Of a stretch of 32,550 nucleotides of DNA, positions 15,890 through 24,602 are shown one piece after another (the stretch's first letter is position 1; every line of letters starts with the position of its first letter). Position numbers and translations under genes: made by a program. The notes under the pieces are model-generated. The model was not told the origin of the DNA and searched no databases. It was given only the letters and a program-made list of their open reading frames with translations. This stretch comes from Saprospiraceae bacterium (lineage in GTDB: Bacteria > Bacteroidota > Bacteroidia > Chitinophagales > Saprospiraceae), in contig JALSTN010000287.1 of the NCBI GenBank assembly GCA_026983735.1, forward strand, positions 1-32,550, read 5' to 3'.

Positions 15890-17581
15890 TTAGTTCCCCC
15901 TTTTTAGTACTTCTAAGAGATGAGCTGCGACTCTAAAGGCATTGGCGTAAATAGTCCAGGTATAGGTGACGCTTCCTCCTGTGGGCATAAAGCTCCCATC
16001 CGTAACGTACAAATTTTTTACCTCATGTGCTTTACAATTCGGGTCAAGAACAGAGTTTTTGGGGTCTGTACCAAATCGACACCCTCCGGCTTGTAGATTC
16101 GAAGGAGGATCTCCGGAAACACTCCAGGCGATATCTTTAGCACCGAGCTGCTTCAAAACAGCTTCTCCTTTTTTAGCTAAATACCGACCGACTTCTATAT
16201 CATGTGGGTGATAACCTGTTCTAATCCTAGCCACCGGGTCTCCCCATTTATCCTTCACCTTTGGGTCGAGTTGTATATAGCATTGGTCCGTCGGTGTCCA
16301 GTCTGCAAACACTTCAAATTTTATTTTTCGTAAATCTTTAAAATAGCTACTTAGATGCTTTTTGTAGGTCGTGCCATATAGAAGATGGTCACGATTATCC
16401 CATTTTTGTTTGATAGCTCGGGTCATACTATTGGCGTGTTCAAATAAAAAATCGATGGCCCCCCCTTTGATTCTTTTTCCGGATTTCTCGTCTTCATACT
16501 CATAGAAATGGTGAATCGATCTATTGACAAACACTCCGGGGCGCATAAATTCTTCAAATGTTTTCTTGTCAAAATCCCGTGCATATAAGTAGCCGCCCCC
16601 TACACCTCCTGCTGAAAAAAGTAAATTTTTGCCCACCTGCCCTTGATTGTTGGCCAAGCCATTGGGGAATTCTTTATTCTTACTCATCAATAGCAGTCTT
16701 GAGGTTTCTACTGCCTGAGCTGCTACTATGAATGTGCCTGCTTCGATAGATTGTCGAGTGCCAGCTGCATCATAATAGTTGGCTTTTACAATTTTCTTAT
16801 TGCCATCGGTCTCTAAATGAAATACCTTTGCATTGGGTATAACAGTGCAATTACCCGACAGTAAAGCCTCTCTTACCAAGGCTACTCTTGCACTTCCTTT
16901 GGCATCTGATGAACATCCGTAAGACCCACAGTAATTGGAGTAATAACAAGCGTTTCGGCGTTCTCTAGGTTGAGAAAGTATAGCGCGGGGTGTCGGGATC
17001 ATTTCATACCCCAACCTTTCACTTGCCTTATCTAAATGTTCTGATATAATGTTCTCAACTAATGGCGGATATGGAAAATTTTCTGTTGAGCGCGGTTCTT
17101 TAAATCGATGTGCTTTGGCATTGCCAGATATCCCTACTACTTCTTCTACCTTGGTATACCATGGCTCCATATCTTCATAGGAAATGGGCCAATCTACGAT
17201 ATTAGCACCATCTATCTCACCATATTTGGAGTGCAATTGAAAGTCATTTGGCTTCATCCTAAAAAAATATCCACTCATAAAATTGGAAGACCCTCCCACG
17301 CAGCTTCCATTCCAAAAATCATTCCCACTTGAAAAGGTTGATTCTGCTTCCCAATTCCCATCTTCTGTCTGTTCTTCCAATACCTGTGGCTCGTCTTCGA
17401 GATTGGGTGTATACACACTTCTACGGACAGCTGTAATCTCATCTTTAGTCAGATCTTTTGTCCGATACCAGGGTCCTTTCTCCAATACGGCGACTTTAAA
17501 TCCCGCCTTCGACAATTCATAGATGACAGGTCCAGCTCCTGCACCACTTCCCACTATACAGACATCATACTTTTTACTCAT
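15890..17581 (-). CDS. GMC family FAD-dependent oxidoreductase (gluconate 2-dehydrogenase-type large subunit)
   Basis: 563 residues. N-terminal FAD motif VGSGAGAGPVIYELSKAGFKVAVLEKG, the GMC block NGSCVGGSSNFMSG near 95, TFIVAAQAVETSRLLLMS (second FAD strand) and the C-terminal GMC signature region VKNLYVTDGSFMPTGGSVTYTW. A short Cys cluster (CYYSNYCGSYGCSSDAKGS, about 220) is typical of the sugar/alcohol-dehydrogenase type of GMC. Its start overlaps the stop of the small-subunit gene by four bases. It has no signal of its own, so it may be carried through Tat by the small subunit. Substrate, probably a sugar, polyol or sugar acid, is not determined. Confidence 0.88.
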   Translation of the reverse strand: MSKKYDVCIVGSGAGAGPVIYELSKAGFKVAVLEKGPWYRTKDLTKDEITAVRRSVYTPNLEDEPQVLEEQTEDGNWEAESTFSSGNDFWNGSCVGGSSNFMSGYFFRMKPNDFQLHSKYGEIDGANIVDWPISYEDMEPWYTKVEEVVGISGNAKAHRFKEPRSTENFPYPPLVENIISEHLDKASERLGYEMIPTPRAILSQPRERRNACYYSNYCGSYGCSSDAKGSARVALVREALLSGNCTVIPNAKVFHLETDGNKKIVKANYYDAAGTRQSIEAGTFIVAAQAVETSRLLLMSKNKEFPNGLANNQGQVGKNLLFSAGGVGGGYLYARDFDKKTFEEFMRPGVFVNRSIHHFYEYEDEKSGKRIKGGAIDFLFEHANSMTRAIKQKWDNRDHLLYGTTYKKHLSSYFKDLRKIKFEVFADWTPTDQCYIQLDPKVKDKWGDPVARIRTGYHPHDIEVGRYLAKKGEAVLKQLGAKDIAWSVSGDPPSNLQAGGCRFGTDPKNSVLDPNCKAHEVKNLYVTDGSFMPTGGSVTYTWTIYANAFRVAAHLLEVLKRGN

Positions 17582-18177
17582 AATTGATCTAATTTGGTTA
17601 TTGGGGTTCGCTCTGCTTTTCGTTGTAGAATAGCGGGATAACGATTGTCTTTATTCGGACGTGGATGGCCGGGGTTGTGTTGAAGCCACTCCCATCCTTG
17701 CCCTTCGGGATTGCATTGATAAATGGGGTCTCCCAGCAGGGCTTCTATTCCGATCGTTAAAAAAGAGGATAGCCAGGATTCTCCCCATCCTGTTTTTGCG
17801 GCTTTTTGAAGTAATCCCTTTTTTTTGTTTTTGGTTAGGGTATGAAATGGTTGGCCTTCTTCTTCATTGGAATACTCTTCTATCCAGTCCAGACCCTTTT
17901 TATAATATTCCTTCTGTTCCGGGTCATATAGAGGGTCTTGTAGTACCCAAATGAAATACGGGTATGCCCGTATGGACCGAGCAGAAGGACCAAATCCATC
18001 TTCCGGTAATAAAAAATCAAATGTAAAATCAGCAATTTCTGCTTGCTTTTCAGTAAGAACACCGCCGGTATTAAGAGAGATCTCTCGATGACACGAGATT
18101 ACCCATGGAATTTGGGAGCCAAGTGCTACAAAGGTGATCCGACGTATAAAGGATCTTCTTCCGACTTGCATAATCAT
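17578..18177 (-). CDS. Gluconate 2-dehydrogenase subunit 3-like protein with Tat signal
   Basis: 199 residues (ATG at 18177 or 18171). The start GRRSFIRRITFVALGSQIP is a twin-arginine signal, ending at a lipobox-like VISC. The body (LTEKQAEIADFTFDFLLPEDGFGPSARSIRAYPYF) matches subunit 3 of FAD-dependent gluconate/sugar dehydrogenases, a small Tat-borne partner that carries the flavoprotein subunit across the membrane. The ATGA overlap with the GMC gene supports a two-subunit periplasmic enzyme. The tatC gene of the window would serve it. Confidence 0.8.
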   Translation of the reverse strand: MIMQVGRRSFIRRITFVALGSQIPWVISCHREISLNTGGVLTEKQAEIADFTFDFLLPEDGFGPSARSIRAYPYFIWVLQDPLYDPEQKEYYKKGLDWIEEYSNEEEGQPFHTLTKNKKKGLLQKAAKTGWGESWLSSFLTIGIEALLGDPIYQCNPEGQGWEWLQHNPGHPRPNKDNRYPAILQRKAERTPITKLDQL

Positions 18178-18546
18178 GTTATTTATATTGACAAAATGGC
18201 CTGTGACCTATCCAATCTTTTTTCAGTTAGTCTATACTTATCCATTTTATATGCTTAGATATATCCCAATAAAATGCTCTTTCATCATTCATGAAATCTA
18301 TGGACAGACACTACATTCCTCTTTCTAAATGAATATGGGATTAAAAAAGTTCATGTTCGTTGTATACCTCCTAACATAAGGACATACCCTCCTTTTATTC
18401 CATATTCAAATGGAATTTTCAAAAGATAGTTCAATCAAAATGTTAAATATACATTAAAGTTAGTACAATAACCATTATATCTATAAGATAGTTTGTAATT
18501 TGGTGCCTGTTAATATTCTATTAGGAATTAATATAATGGTAATTTT
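18178..18546. other. Intergenic region before the shared leader
   Basis: No gene seen. Near 18329-18412 TGAATATGG and CCATATTCA form a 9-bp inverted repeat about 60 bases apart, enclosing TTCATGTTCGTTGTATACC, which resembles the distal end of the shared leader (TTCGTGTTCGTTTTATACC at about 18683-18702). Confidence 0.35.
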
Positions 18547-18717
18547 TTTACCATTTCATATCTTTAAAAATTTATAATAAATTGAAAATAAATGTATTAT
18601 AAATTTTCTGCAGCTATGTAACCGCTGCGCTCTCACACAAATTTTTTTAATCATCTTTGTGTGTGAATTTATGATTAATAAAATTCGTGTTCGTTTTATA
18701 CCATAATTAATCATCTT
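18547..18717 (+). repeat. Shared leader, copy 2, upstream of the gliding-type secreted protein
   Basis: Matches copy 1 (748-919, minus) over about 170 bp, including the island ACCGCTGCGCTCTCACA and the TTAATAAAATTC/TGTTCGTTT end just before the start codon. In this copy CATCTTTG at about 18652-18659 is one base off TAnnTTTG and could be the promoter. GCAGC and GCTGC arms form a small hairpin here but not in copy 1. Confidence 0.75.
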
Positions 18718-18722
18718 ATGCA

Positions 18723-20828
18723 ATGAGAGACTACATTTTAATCTTACTTATTAGTATTGGAGGAGGAGGCATCCTCTCCCTAAATGGCCAAGGTTCCGTT
18801 CCTCTAAATGATGATTGCGGTCATGCAATTACTTTAGACGAAGTCATTAATAAGTCGTATTCCGGCAAGTACTTCCTCAATATCAATGCAAATAAAGAAC
18901 CTAATAGTACTCCTTGTATCCCATCGTATCAAGCCAGAACCGTGTGGTATAAATTTACAGCCATCACAAAATACATGCGTATCGTACTCGAAGGGAACTC
19001 AGGGAATAACGGTTATTCGCTCAATAATGTAGTTATAGGCGTCTTTAGTGGTACCTGTGGCGCTCTAGTTGAAGAAATCTGCCGCTCCCCGGTGGGTACC
19101 AATATTGCCGAGCTTATTTTACCTTCTGTTCCCGGGAGACGATATTATATTGCGATCGGAGGGAAATTAGCTTCGCAGGGAAATTTTCGCTTGTATATCA
19201 ACGCCTTCAATACCAATCCGGAACCCTTGCAAGATTGTAGTTCGGCCCGTGTTCTTTGTGATAAATCACCGATAGATGTCAAAAATATTACCGGATTTGG
19301 TGCTACTTTAGACGATCTCCACTTGGAGACAAATCCATCCTTAGATTATAAGAGATGTGCTATATCCGAGGATGCCAGCACTTGGTATAAATGGACTTGT
19401 CAGCAGCCGGGAACGTTGGAGTTGACGATCACTCCGTTAAAGAAAAATGATGATATTGATTTTTTGGTATGGGAACTGCCGGGAGGGCTCGATGATTGTA
19501 ATGGCAAACAACTGATACGCAACATCATCTCCGGAGAAAATTCAGGGAGGCCTTTCAAGGAGTGGTCGAGATGTGTGGGCCCGACCGGGCTGATAGCTTC
19601 TGATTCGGATGCAGGTGAGAGATGTGGCTGTGATAAGGCAGACAATAATTTTGGAGCTGCTATCAATATGGAAGCGGGAAAATCCTATGTCATGCTGGTA
19701 ATGAATTATTCTCAATCCGGAGTGGGATATCACATGGAGTTTGGAGGGACGGGTACCTTTATGGGACCCCAACCGGCCTTTATGGTAGAGCCGGAGATAG
19801 GATTGCATTGCGATCAGGATTTTATAGTGACAGATCAGACACAGGAATTTGGTAATGAATTGGAATATACCTGGTTCTTTGGAGAAGGGGCAATTCCGCA
19901 AACCAGCAATAAAAAAGGTCCTTTCAGTATTCATTACACCACTTGGGGATATAAATACATTGTACTAACCGTCAAAGACCCGGTCAATGGCTGTGAAGTT
20001 ACGACAACTAAGCGCATCTATGCCGAACCCTGTTGTGAAGATTTGCCTCCCCTGGAGTCACGAGTGCAAAATATTAAAGAAACGACTTGCCCTTGGAGCT
20101 CAGATGGCTCCTTTGATCTTGTTACCATTCATGGTGGTGGTCCTACCTTTATGTATTCGATAGATGGGAGCCCATGGGTGGAAAGTAAGATGTTTAAAAA
20201 CCTGAAAGGGGGGGTGTACACCATAATTACAACTGACCGCAAAGGGTGTATGGATACTTTAATGATAACTATACCCTCTCCGGATTCTGTTCTTGTGGAT
20301 GCAGGAAAGGATACGACTATCAAATTAGGTCAGACCGTCCAATTGGATGGAAGGATTGACGAGCAAGGACATAATGCCAGTACGAGTTGGATTCCGGAAG
20401 AGGATATTTTGGATTGTGTTACTTGTCTGGACCCCGAAGTTTTTCCAAAGAATCAAACCCAATATACTCTAATCGTAACGGATGAAAATGGGTGCACTTA
20501 TAAAGACGTTGTCACAGTATTTATCGACAAGGATTTGCCGGTCTATATTCCCAATGTTTTTTCTCCCAACGGAGATGGCATTAATGAGCGCTTTACCCTA
20601 TACAGCAATAGAGCTATGGAGCGAGTATTGGAGATGAAGATTTTTCATCGCTGGGGTGGATTGGTCTATTCTGCATCTGACTTCCCACCCAATGATGAGA
20701 CTCAAGGATGGAATGGCAAAACCAATGGGAGGGAGGCCCTACCGGGAGTTTATACCTATCTGATTAGGGCTTTGTTTATAGATGGATCTGAGGAGGTATA
20801 CGCCGGTGATATTACGTTGTTGAGATAG
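18723..20828 (+). CDS. Secreted protein with PKD-like domain and T9SS type B (gliding-type) sorting domain
   Basis: 701 residues from ATG at 18723 (an ATG five bases earlier meets a stop after one codon). Signal peptide 1-23 (ends SLNGQ). Two jelly-roll-like regions (about 25-165 and 170-345, with TVWYKFTA and STWYKWTC) resemble the repeat units seen in Bacteroidota gliding-type proteins. A PKD-like domain follows (about 350-440, EYTWFFGEGAIPQT), then an SprB-type segment (PTFMYSIDGSPWVESKMF), and the C-terminal CHU_C domain VYIPNVFSPNGDGINERFTLYS ... LPGVYTYLIRALFIDG. It is expected to be exported by T9SS and displayed or released. It overlaps the aromatic operon's last gene by 17 bases, tail to tail. 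Confidence 0.88.
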   Translation: MRDYILILLISIGGGGILSLNGQGSVPLNDDCGHAITLDEVINKSYSGKYFLNINANKEPNSTPCIPSYQARTVWYKFTAITKYMRIVLEGNSGNNGYSLNNVVIGVFSGTCGALVEEICRSPVGTNIAELILPSVPGRRYYIAIGGKLASQGNFRLYINAFNTNPEPLQDCSSARVLCDKSPIDVKNITGFGATLDDLHLETNPSLDYKRCAISEDASTWYKWTCQQPGTLELTITPLKKNDDIDFLVWELPGGLDDCNGKQLIRNIISGENSGRPFKEWSRCVGPTGLIASDSDAGERCGCDKADNNFGAAINMEAGKSYVMLVMNYSQSGVGYHMEFGGTGTFMGPQPAFMVEPEIGLHCDQDFIVTDQTQEFGNELEYTWFFGEGAIPQTSNKKGPFSIHYTTWGYKYIVLTVKDPVNGCEVTTTKRIYAEPCCEDLPPLESRVQNIKETTCPWSSDGSFDLVTIHGGGPTFMYSIDGSPWVESKMFKNLKGGVYTIITTDRKGCMDTLMITIPSPDSVLVDAGKDTTIKLGQTVQLDGRIDEQGHNASTSWIPEEDILDCVTCLDPEVFPKNQTQYTLIVTDENGCTYKDVVTVFIDKDLPVYIPNVFSPNGDGINERFTLYSNRAMERVLEMKIFHRWGGLVYSASDFPPNDETQGWNGKTNGREALPGVYTYLIRALFIDGSEEVYAGDITLLR

Positions 20829-21888
20829 ATCCCTCATCGTTCAGGATACGGTGCTGCCTATTGATGGATTCCTCGTGGATAGCATCGAGTATTTTGATAA
20901 GAAAAGCCTCAGAAAGACCATTTTTTCTTCCTCTAACTAAGGCTTGTTCCAAGATTTCATTCCATCGAGCAGTCTGAAGGATAGGTATATGATTTTGTTT
21001 TTTGAATTTTCCGATTTCATCTACTAGTTTCATCCTTTTTTCAAGCGCCTTGAGCAATTGAGTGTCAAGTCGGTCGATTTTTAAGCGAATATCAGACAGC
21101 CCTTCTTTGGTTAGATTCTCTCGGGACTCTCGGTACCACTCCATCCGCTCCATCATTCTTTTGTATTCGAAAGGGGTGATTTGTTGAGCGGCATCACTCC
21201 AAGCTTCATCTGGTCTTTCATGCACTTCAGTCATCAGCCCGTCATAATCGAGGTTCATCGCCTTCTGGGCTACCTCTTTTAGAATATCTCTTCTGCCACA
21301 AATATGACTCATATCGCAAATCATCGGTAAATCCGGAAAATTTCTTTTGAGTTCGATAGGGATATTCCATTGGGGTTTATTGCGATAAAAGCTCTCTCCA
21401 TAACTTGCAAAACCACGATGTATGAGAGCAATATCTTGAATGCCTGCTTTTTGAATGCGTTCTATCGCTCCCGTCCACAATTGGAGATCGGGATTGATGG
21501 GATTTTTTATCATAACCGGGATATCGACACCTTGTAAGGCATCTGCTATTTCCTGAACACTAAATGGATTCACTGTGGTTCTGGCTCCTAGCCACAATAC
21601 ATCTATTCCATGCCTTAAGGCAGACTCAACATGACTTTTATTGGCGACTTCAGTTGTTACGAGCATTCCTGTCTGCTCTTTGACCTTTTGCAGCCACTTT
21701 AGACCTACCGAACCTACCCCTTCAAAGTTGTTAGGCCTTGTTCGAGGCTTCCAAATACCGGCGCGAAAAAGTGTAATCCCCGCGGTTTTTAATTGGTAAG
21801 CCGTATTCAATACCTGTTCTTCTGTCTCTGCACTACAGGGTCCTGCGATGAGCAGAGGTCTTTTGTCAAAAATCTTATTCCGAATCAT
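20812..21888 (-). CDS. Bifunctional DAHP synthase (AroA-beta/KDOPS type) and chorismate mutase
   Basis: 358 residues. The first 260 are a DAHP synthase of the small AroA-beta/KDOP-like type: LLIAGPCSAETEEQV, FRAGIWKPRTRPNNFEG, VTTEVANKSHVE, WLGARTTVNPFSVQ, VMIKNPINPD, IHRGF and the metal-binding ICDMSHICGRRD and TEVHERPDEAWSDAAQQ. Residues about 270-350 are an AroQ chorismate mutase (RLKIDRLDTQLLKALEKRMKLVDEIGKFK). It makes DAHP from PEP and erythrose-4-phosphate and converts chorismate to prephenate; the mutase domain may mediate feedback. Last gene of the operon, one base after tyrA. Confidence 0.93.
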   Translation of the reverse strand: MIRNKIFDKRPLLIAGPCSAETEEQVLNTAYQLKTAGITLFRAGIWKPRTRPNNFEGVGSVGLKWLQKVKEQTGMLVTTEVANKSHVESALRHGIDVLWLGARTTVNPFSVQEIADALQGVDIPVMIKNPINPDLQLWTGAIERIQKAGIQDIALIHRGFASYGESFYRNKPQWNIPIELKRNFPDLPMICDMSHICGRRDILKEVAQKAMNLDYDGLMTEVHERPDEAWSDAAQQITPFEYKRMMERMEWYRESRENLTKEGLSDIRLKIDRLDTQLLKALEKRMKLVDEIGKFKKQNHIPILQTARWNEILEQALVRGRKNGLSEAFLIKILDAIHEESINRQHRILNDEGSISTT

Positions 21889-21889
21889 T

Positions 21890-22735
21890 TTAAGCTGTAT
21901 TTATTATGTTTTTAATGCTATTGGCCTCCTCCATGAGTTGGTGGAAGGTCTTAAAATCCTTTTTAATCAACAGAGAGCGAAACTTGGACAAAACCGTAAT
22001 ATGTTCATCCAATACATCGAGCAAATGTTCGCGGTTCTGTTCAAAAATTGGTATCCAGGTAGCCGGATTACTCTTGGCTAGCCTCACGGTCGACCGAAAT
22101 CCTCCACTTGCCAATCTGAATATCTCCTCTTCGCTTTTTTCTTTGTGCAAGACGGTTAATGCAAGTGCTATCGAACTCACATGAGACATATGGGAGACAT
22201 AAGCCGCATGCATGTCATGCAATTGGGCATCTTGATAAATCGTATACATCCCTATAGACTCAAACAAATGTACCACCTTCTGTACTGCATCGGCATCACT
22301 TTTTTCCGGGTTGCAGACCACATTGCATTTTCCCTCAAATAACTTCTCTACAGCCGCTTGGGGACCGGAAAATTCTGTCCCTGCCATGGGATGACAGGCC
22401 ACATATCGGCCCCTTGCCGGATGCCCTTCGACAGAAAGAGATATTTGTGACTTTGTGCTACCTACATCCAGTACTGTTTGATGGGTAACTTGATCCAGGA
22501 CTTCAGGCAGTATCTCTATTATTGCATTTACAGGGACAGCTAATACGATTAGATCACAGGTCTCTATTGCCGTTTGAAGGGGGACGATTTCATCTATTAG
22601 GCCTAACCCTATAGCTTGCTTACCATGTTCAATATTAGCCTCAACTCCTAAGATGTGTCGCGCCATTCCCCTTGACTTGAGACTCTTAGCTAATGACCCA
22701 CCGATTAGACCCATCCCGATTATACCTATATGCAT
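21890..22735 (-). CDS. tyrA: Prephenate dehydrogenase
   Basis: 281 residues. NAD(P)-binding start IGIIGMGLIGGSLAKSLKSRG; LIVLAVPVNAI; VLDVGSTKSQI; CHPMAGTEFSGPQAA with the catalytic His region; HDMHAAYVSHMSHVSSIAL and RLASGGFRSTVRLAKSNPATW, all standard TyrA blocks. It converts prephenate to 4-hydroxyphenylpyruvate, the tyrosine precursor. It lies 12 bases after the aminotransferase gene and 1 base before the DAHP synthase gene, so it is under the tyrosine-codon attenuator upstream. Confidence 0.95.
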   Translation of the reverse strand: MHIGIIGMGLIGGSLAKSLKSRGMARHILGVEANIEHGKQAIGLGLIDEIVPLQTAIETCDLIVLAVPVNAIIEILPEVLDQVTHQTVLDVGSTKSQISLSVEGHPARGRYVACHPMAGTEFSGPQAAVEKLFEGKCNVVCNPEKSDADAVQKVVHLFESIGMYTIYQDAQLHDMHAAYVSHMSHVSSIALALTVLHKEKSEEEIFRLASGGFRSTVRLAKSNPATWIPIFEQNREHLLDVLDEHITVLSKFRSLLIKKDFKTFHQLMEEANSIKNIINTA

Positions 22736-22747
22736 TTTTTTACTTTT

Positions 22748-23926
22748 TTATGGATGATTTTTTAAAGCTACTCGGATCCTTTCCGCTGCTTCCTCTAACA
22801 ATTGTCGGGAGGAGCAAAGGGACCAACGAACGTACTGCTCCCCGTTTTTACCAAATACAATGCCAGGTGGGACAAACACATGACATTGATGCAAGAAAAA
22901 GTCTGACGCCTCTACTCCATTTTTAAATACTTCATTTATTTTAGACCAAACAAACAAACCTGCAGTATCTCGTTCGTATTGGAAACCTATATCATCTAGC
23001 ATTCTGTAGATTATCCTGCGCCTTTGATCATATATTTCATCGTTTTTTTCAAACCACCCCTCTCCGATATGAAGTGCCGTTATTACTGCTTCCTGAATGG
23101 AGCGAAACTGTCCCGAATCCATATTGGATTTAAACCTAAGTATCCCGTTTATCAAGGAAGCATCGCCCAATACCATGCCTACACGCCAGCCCGGTATAGC
23201 ATGTGATTTGCTCAGAGAATTGAGTTCAATACTACACTCTTTAGCCCTTGGAGTATTGAAAATGCTTTTACGGTTAGTATTGAGGATAAAACAATAGGGA
23301 TTATCATTGACGATAAGTATTTTTCGGTTCAATGCCCATCGTACCACATCATCCATTATCTTGTCATTACTCCGAGCTCCCGTAGGCATGTGAGGGTAGT
23401 TTAACCATAAGATTTTAGTGTTCTCATCTGCTAAATGCTCTAATTCTGCGACTTCGGGTTGCCAGTTGTTTTTAGCGGTCAATGTGTATGGTTTAACCAT
23501 GGCTCCCGCTAAACGACTACAGGATCGGTAGGACGGATAACCCGGATCGGGGACCAAGACATTATCTCCGGGATTGAGAAAACTCATTGATATATGGAGG
23601 ATCCCTTCTTTGGAACCATGCAGAGGTAATATTTCGGAGTCCGGATTTAGTTTGCAGTTAAAGTGTTTTTCGTAATAGTATGAAATGGCTGACCGCAGAC
23701 GGTCAATGCCCTTATAGGGTTGATAACGATGCGCATCAGGCAAAGTCAAACTCTGCTGTAAGGTCTTAATCACTACTTGTGGAGGAGAGATATCGGGGCT
23801 CCCGATACCTATATTAATGACGGGGAGACCATGGGCAATCATATTTTTAACCTCCTTAAGCTTTGAAGAGAAGTAGTATTCTTGGATGCTAGATATACGG
23901 TCAGATATTGGGATAATGGAATTCAT
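22748..23926 (-). CDS. PLP-dependent aminotransferase (class I/II), probably aromatic
   Basis: 392 residues, fold-type I aminotransferase: NIGIGSPDISPPQV near 40, HGSKEGILHISM near 105, LWLNYPHMPTGA near 178, and the PLP-lysine motif ELNSLSKSHAIPGWRVGMVLG (Lys about 242), with RWSLC close to the end as the substrate-carboxylate Arg. First structural gene after the attenuator and followed by tyrA, so the likely reaction is 4-hydroxyphenylpyruvate (and phenylpyruvate) to tyrosine (phenylalanine). It begins 18 bases after the attenuator T tract. pheA, often next to it in Bacteroidota, is absent here. Confidence 0.88.
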   Translation of the reverse strand: MNSIIPISDRISSIQEYYFSSKLKEVKNMIAHGLPVINIGIGSPDISPPQVVIKTLQQSLTLPDAHRYQPYKGIDRLRSAISYYYEKHFNCKLNPDSEILPLHGSKEGILHISMSFLNPGDNVLVPDPGYPSYRSCSRLAGAMVKPYTLTAKNNWQPEVAELEHLADENTKILWLNYPHMPTGARSNDKIMDDVVRWALNRKILIVNDNPYCFILNTNRKSIFNTPRAKECSIELNSLSKSHAIPGWRVGMVLGDASLINGILRFKSNMDSGQFRSIQEAVITALHIGEGWFEKNDEIYDQRRRIIYRMLDDIGFQYERDTAGLFVWSKINEVFKNGVEASDFFLHQCHVFVPPGIVFGKNGEQYVRWSLCSSRQLLEEAAERIRVALKNHP

Positions 23927-23943
23927 AAGAACATTTTAATAAC

Positions 23944-23974
23944 AAAAAAAGCCCATCATCAAATGACAGGCTTT
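23944..23974 (-). terminator. Attenuator terminator (arms 3:4)
   Basis: Minus strand: AAAGCCTGTCA (23974-23964), loop TTTGA, TGATGGGCTTT (23958-23948), 11 pairs with two G-U, the T tract running to 23944. It lies between the leader peptide and the aminotransferase start, so it can only act on this operon. Confidence 0.88.
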
Positions 23975-23999
23975 CTAATTTTTAGATATTGTAGTACAA

Positions 24000-24068
24000 C
24001 TATAGCACAGGCCTGTCCGTCATTAACAGATAGTACCAATAGCTATAATATGTAGATGTATAATTCAT
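24000..24068 (-). CDS. Tyrosine-rich attenuation leader peptide
   Basis: 22 codons, ATG at 24068, TAG at 24002-24000. Six codons are Tyr (positions 3, 7, 8, 10, 12, 13) and one is Trp (11); residues 7-13 read YYSYWYY. A promoter box ends 10 bases upstream, so the message is almost leaderless. The 3' codons (ACG GAC AGG CCT) contain the antiterminator arm GACAGGC (24017-24011), which pairs perfectly with GCCTGTC (23971-23965) of the terminator's first arm. Model by analogy with trp/phe attenuators of Proteobacteria: a ribosome stalled on Tyr codons leaves arm 2 free and the operon is read; a ribosome reaching the stop covers arm 2 and transcription ends. The peptide itself needs no other function. 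Confidence 0.88.
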   Translation of the reverse strand: MNYTSTYYSYWYYLLMTDRPVL

Positions 24069-24078
24069 ATATCAAGTA

Positions 24079-24086
24079 CAAAGTTA
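24079..24086 (-). promoter_or_regulatory. -7 promoter box TAACTTTG of the aromatic operon
   Basis: Exact TAnnTTTG on the minus strand. ATTG lies 21 bases upstream as a possible -33 element; the spacer contains the palindrome CTCTA-T-TAGAG (about 24096-24106), a possible operator. Confidence 0.7.
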
Positions 24087-24133
24087 GTCTATTTATCTCT
24101 AATAGAGCAATAATTTAAGTTTAATTAGATAAA

Positions 24134-24208
24134 CTAATAGCTCTCGATTAGTAGATAGGCTGCAATACCTAAAAACATTTGCTTATACCTCCTGATTCTT
24201 TTAGGCAT
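24134..24208 (-). CDS. Possible very small membrane peptide
   Basis: 24 codons from ATG at 24208, or 14 from the ATG at 24178, which has a perfect AGGAGG (24193-24188) 9 bases upstream. The longer form is basic then hydrophobic (PKRIRRYKQ then FLGIAAYLLIESY), like a single-span peptide. It is in the same frame as the upstream DUF2853 gene and follows its stop codon by 27 bases. No homologue recognised; chance is possible. Confidence 0.3.
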   Translation of the reverse strand: MPKRIRRYKQMFLGIAAYLLIESY

Positions 24209-24235
24209 GACAAAGCATACTAAACAAGCAATAGG

Positions 24236-24565
24236 TTAGGGCCTTTTACCAAGGTTTTGGCAAAGCAAATAATAAAATACCGCTCTGTACTTATTGCGGT
24301 CGGAAGAACCAAACTGCTCGCACACTTTTTTAACAGCTGCATCCATTTTGGCATCGTCCGTCATACCCAGTTTTTTGGCTAAAAAATTCTTTTTAACTCG
24401 ACCGAGCTCATCTTTGTCAGAACAAGAGACCTTTGAAGCATCCGCCAAATAAATAGAGGGTCCTAATCCATTTACTACAGTAGTTAATAAGTCCTCGTCT
24501 AGAGAAACTTTCATACTTTTGAGCTTATCCTTATAGACAACCATTAAATCATCTTTCTTACTCAT
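24236..24565 (-). CDS. DUF2853 family protein
   Basis: 109 residues, small, charged, probably helical and cytoplasmic: MSKKDDLMVVYKDKLKSM at the start and RNKYRAVFYYLLCQNLGKR at the end, as in DUF2853 proteins, which are about this length. Function unknown. A promoter box TATCTTTG lies at 24610-24603. Confidence 0.8.
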   Translation of the reverse strand: MSKKDDLMVVYKDKLKSMKVSLDEDLLTTVVNGLGPSIYLADASKVSCSDKDELGRVKKNFLAKKLGMTDDAKMDAAVKKVCEQFGSSDRNKYRAVFYYLLCQNLGKRP

Positions 24566-24602
24566 TACGTAAAAATTTTATGTTATTAAATGAAATTCTG
24601 TA

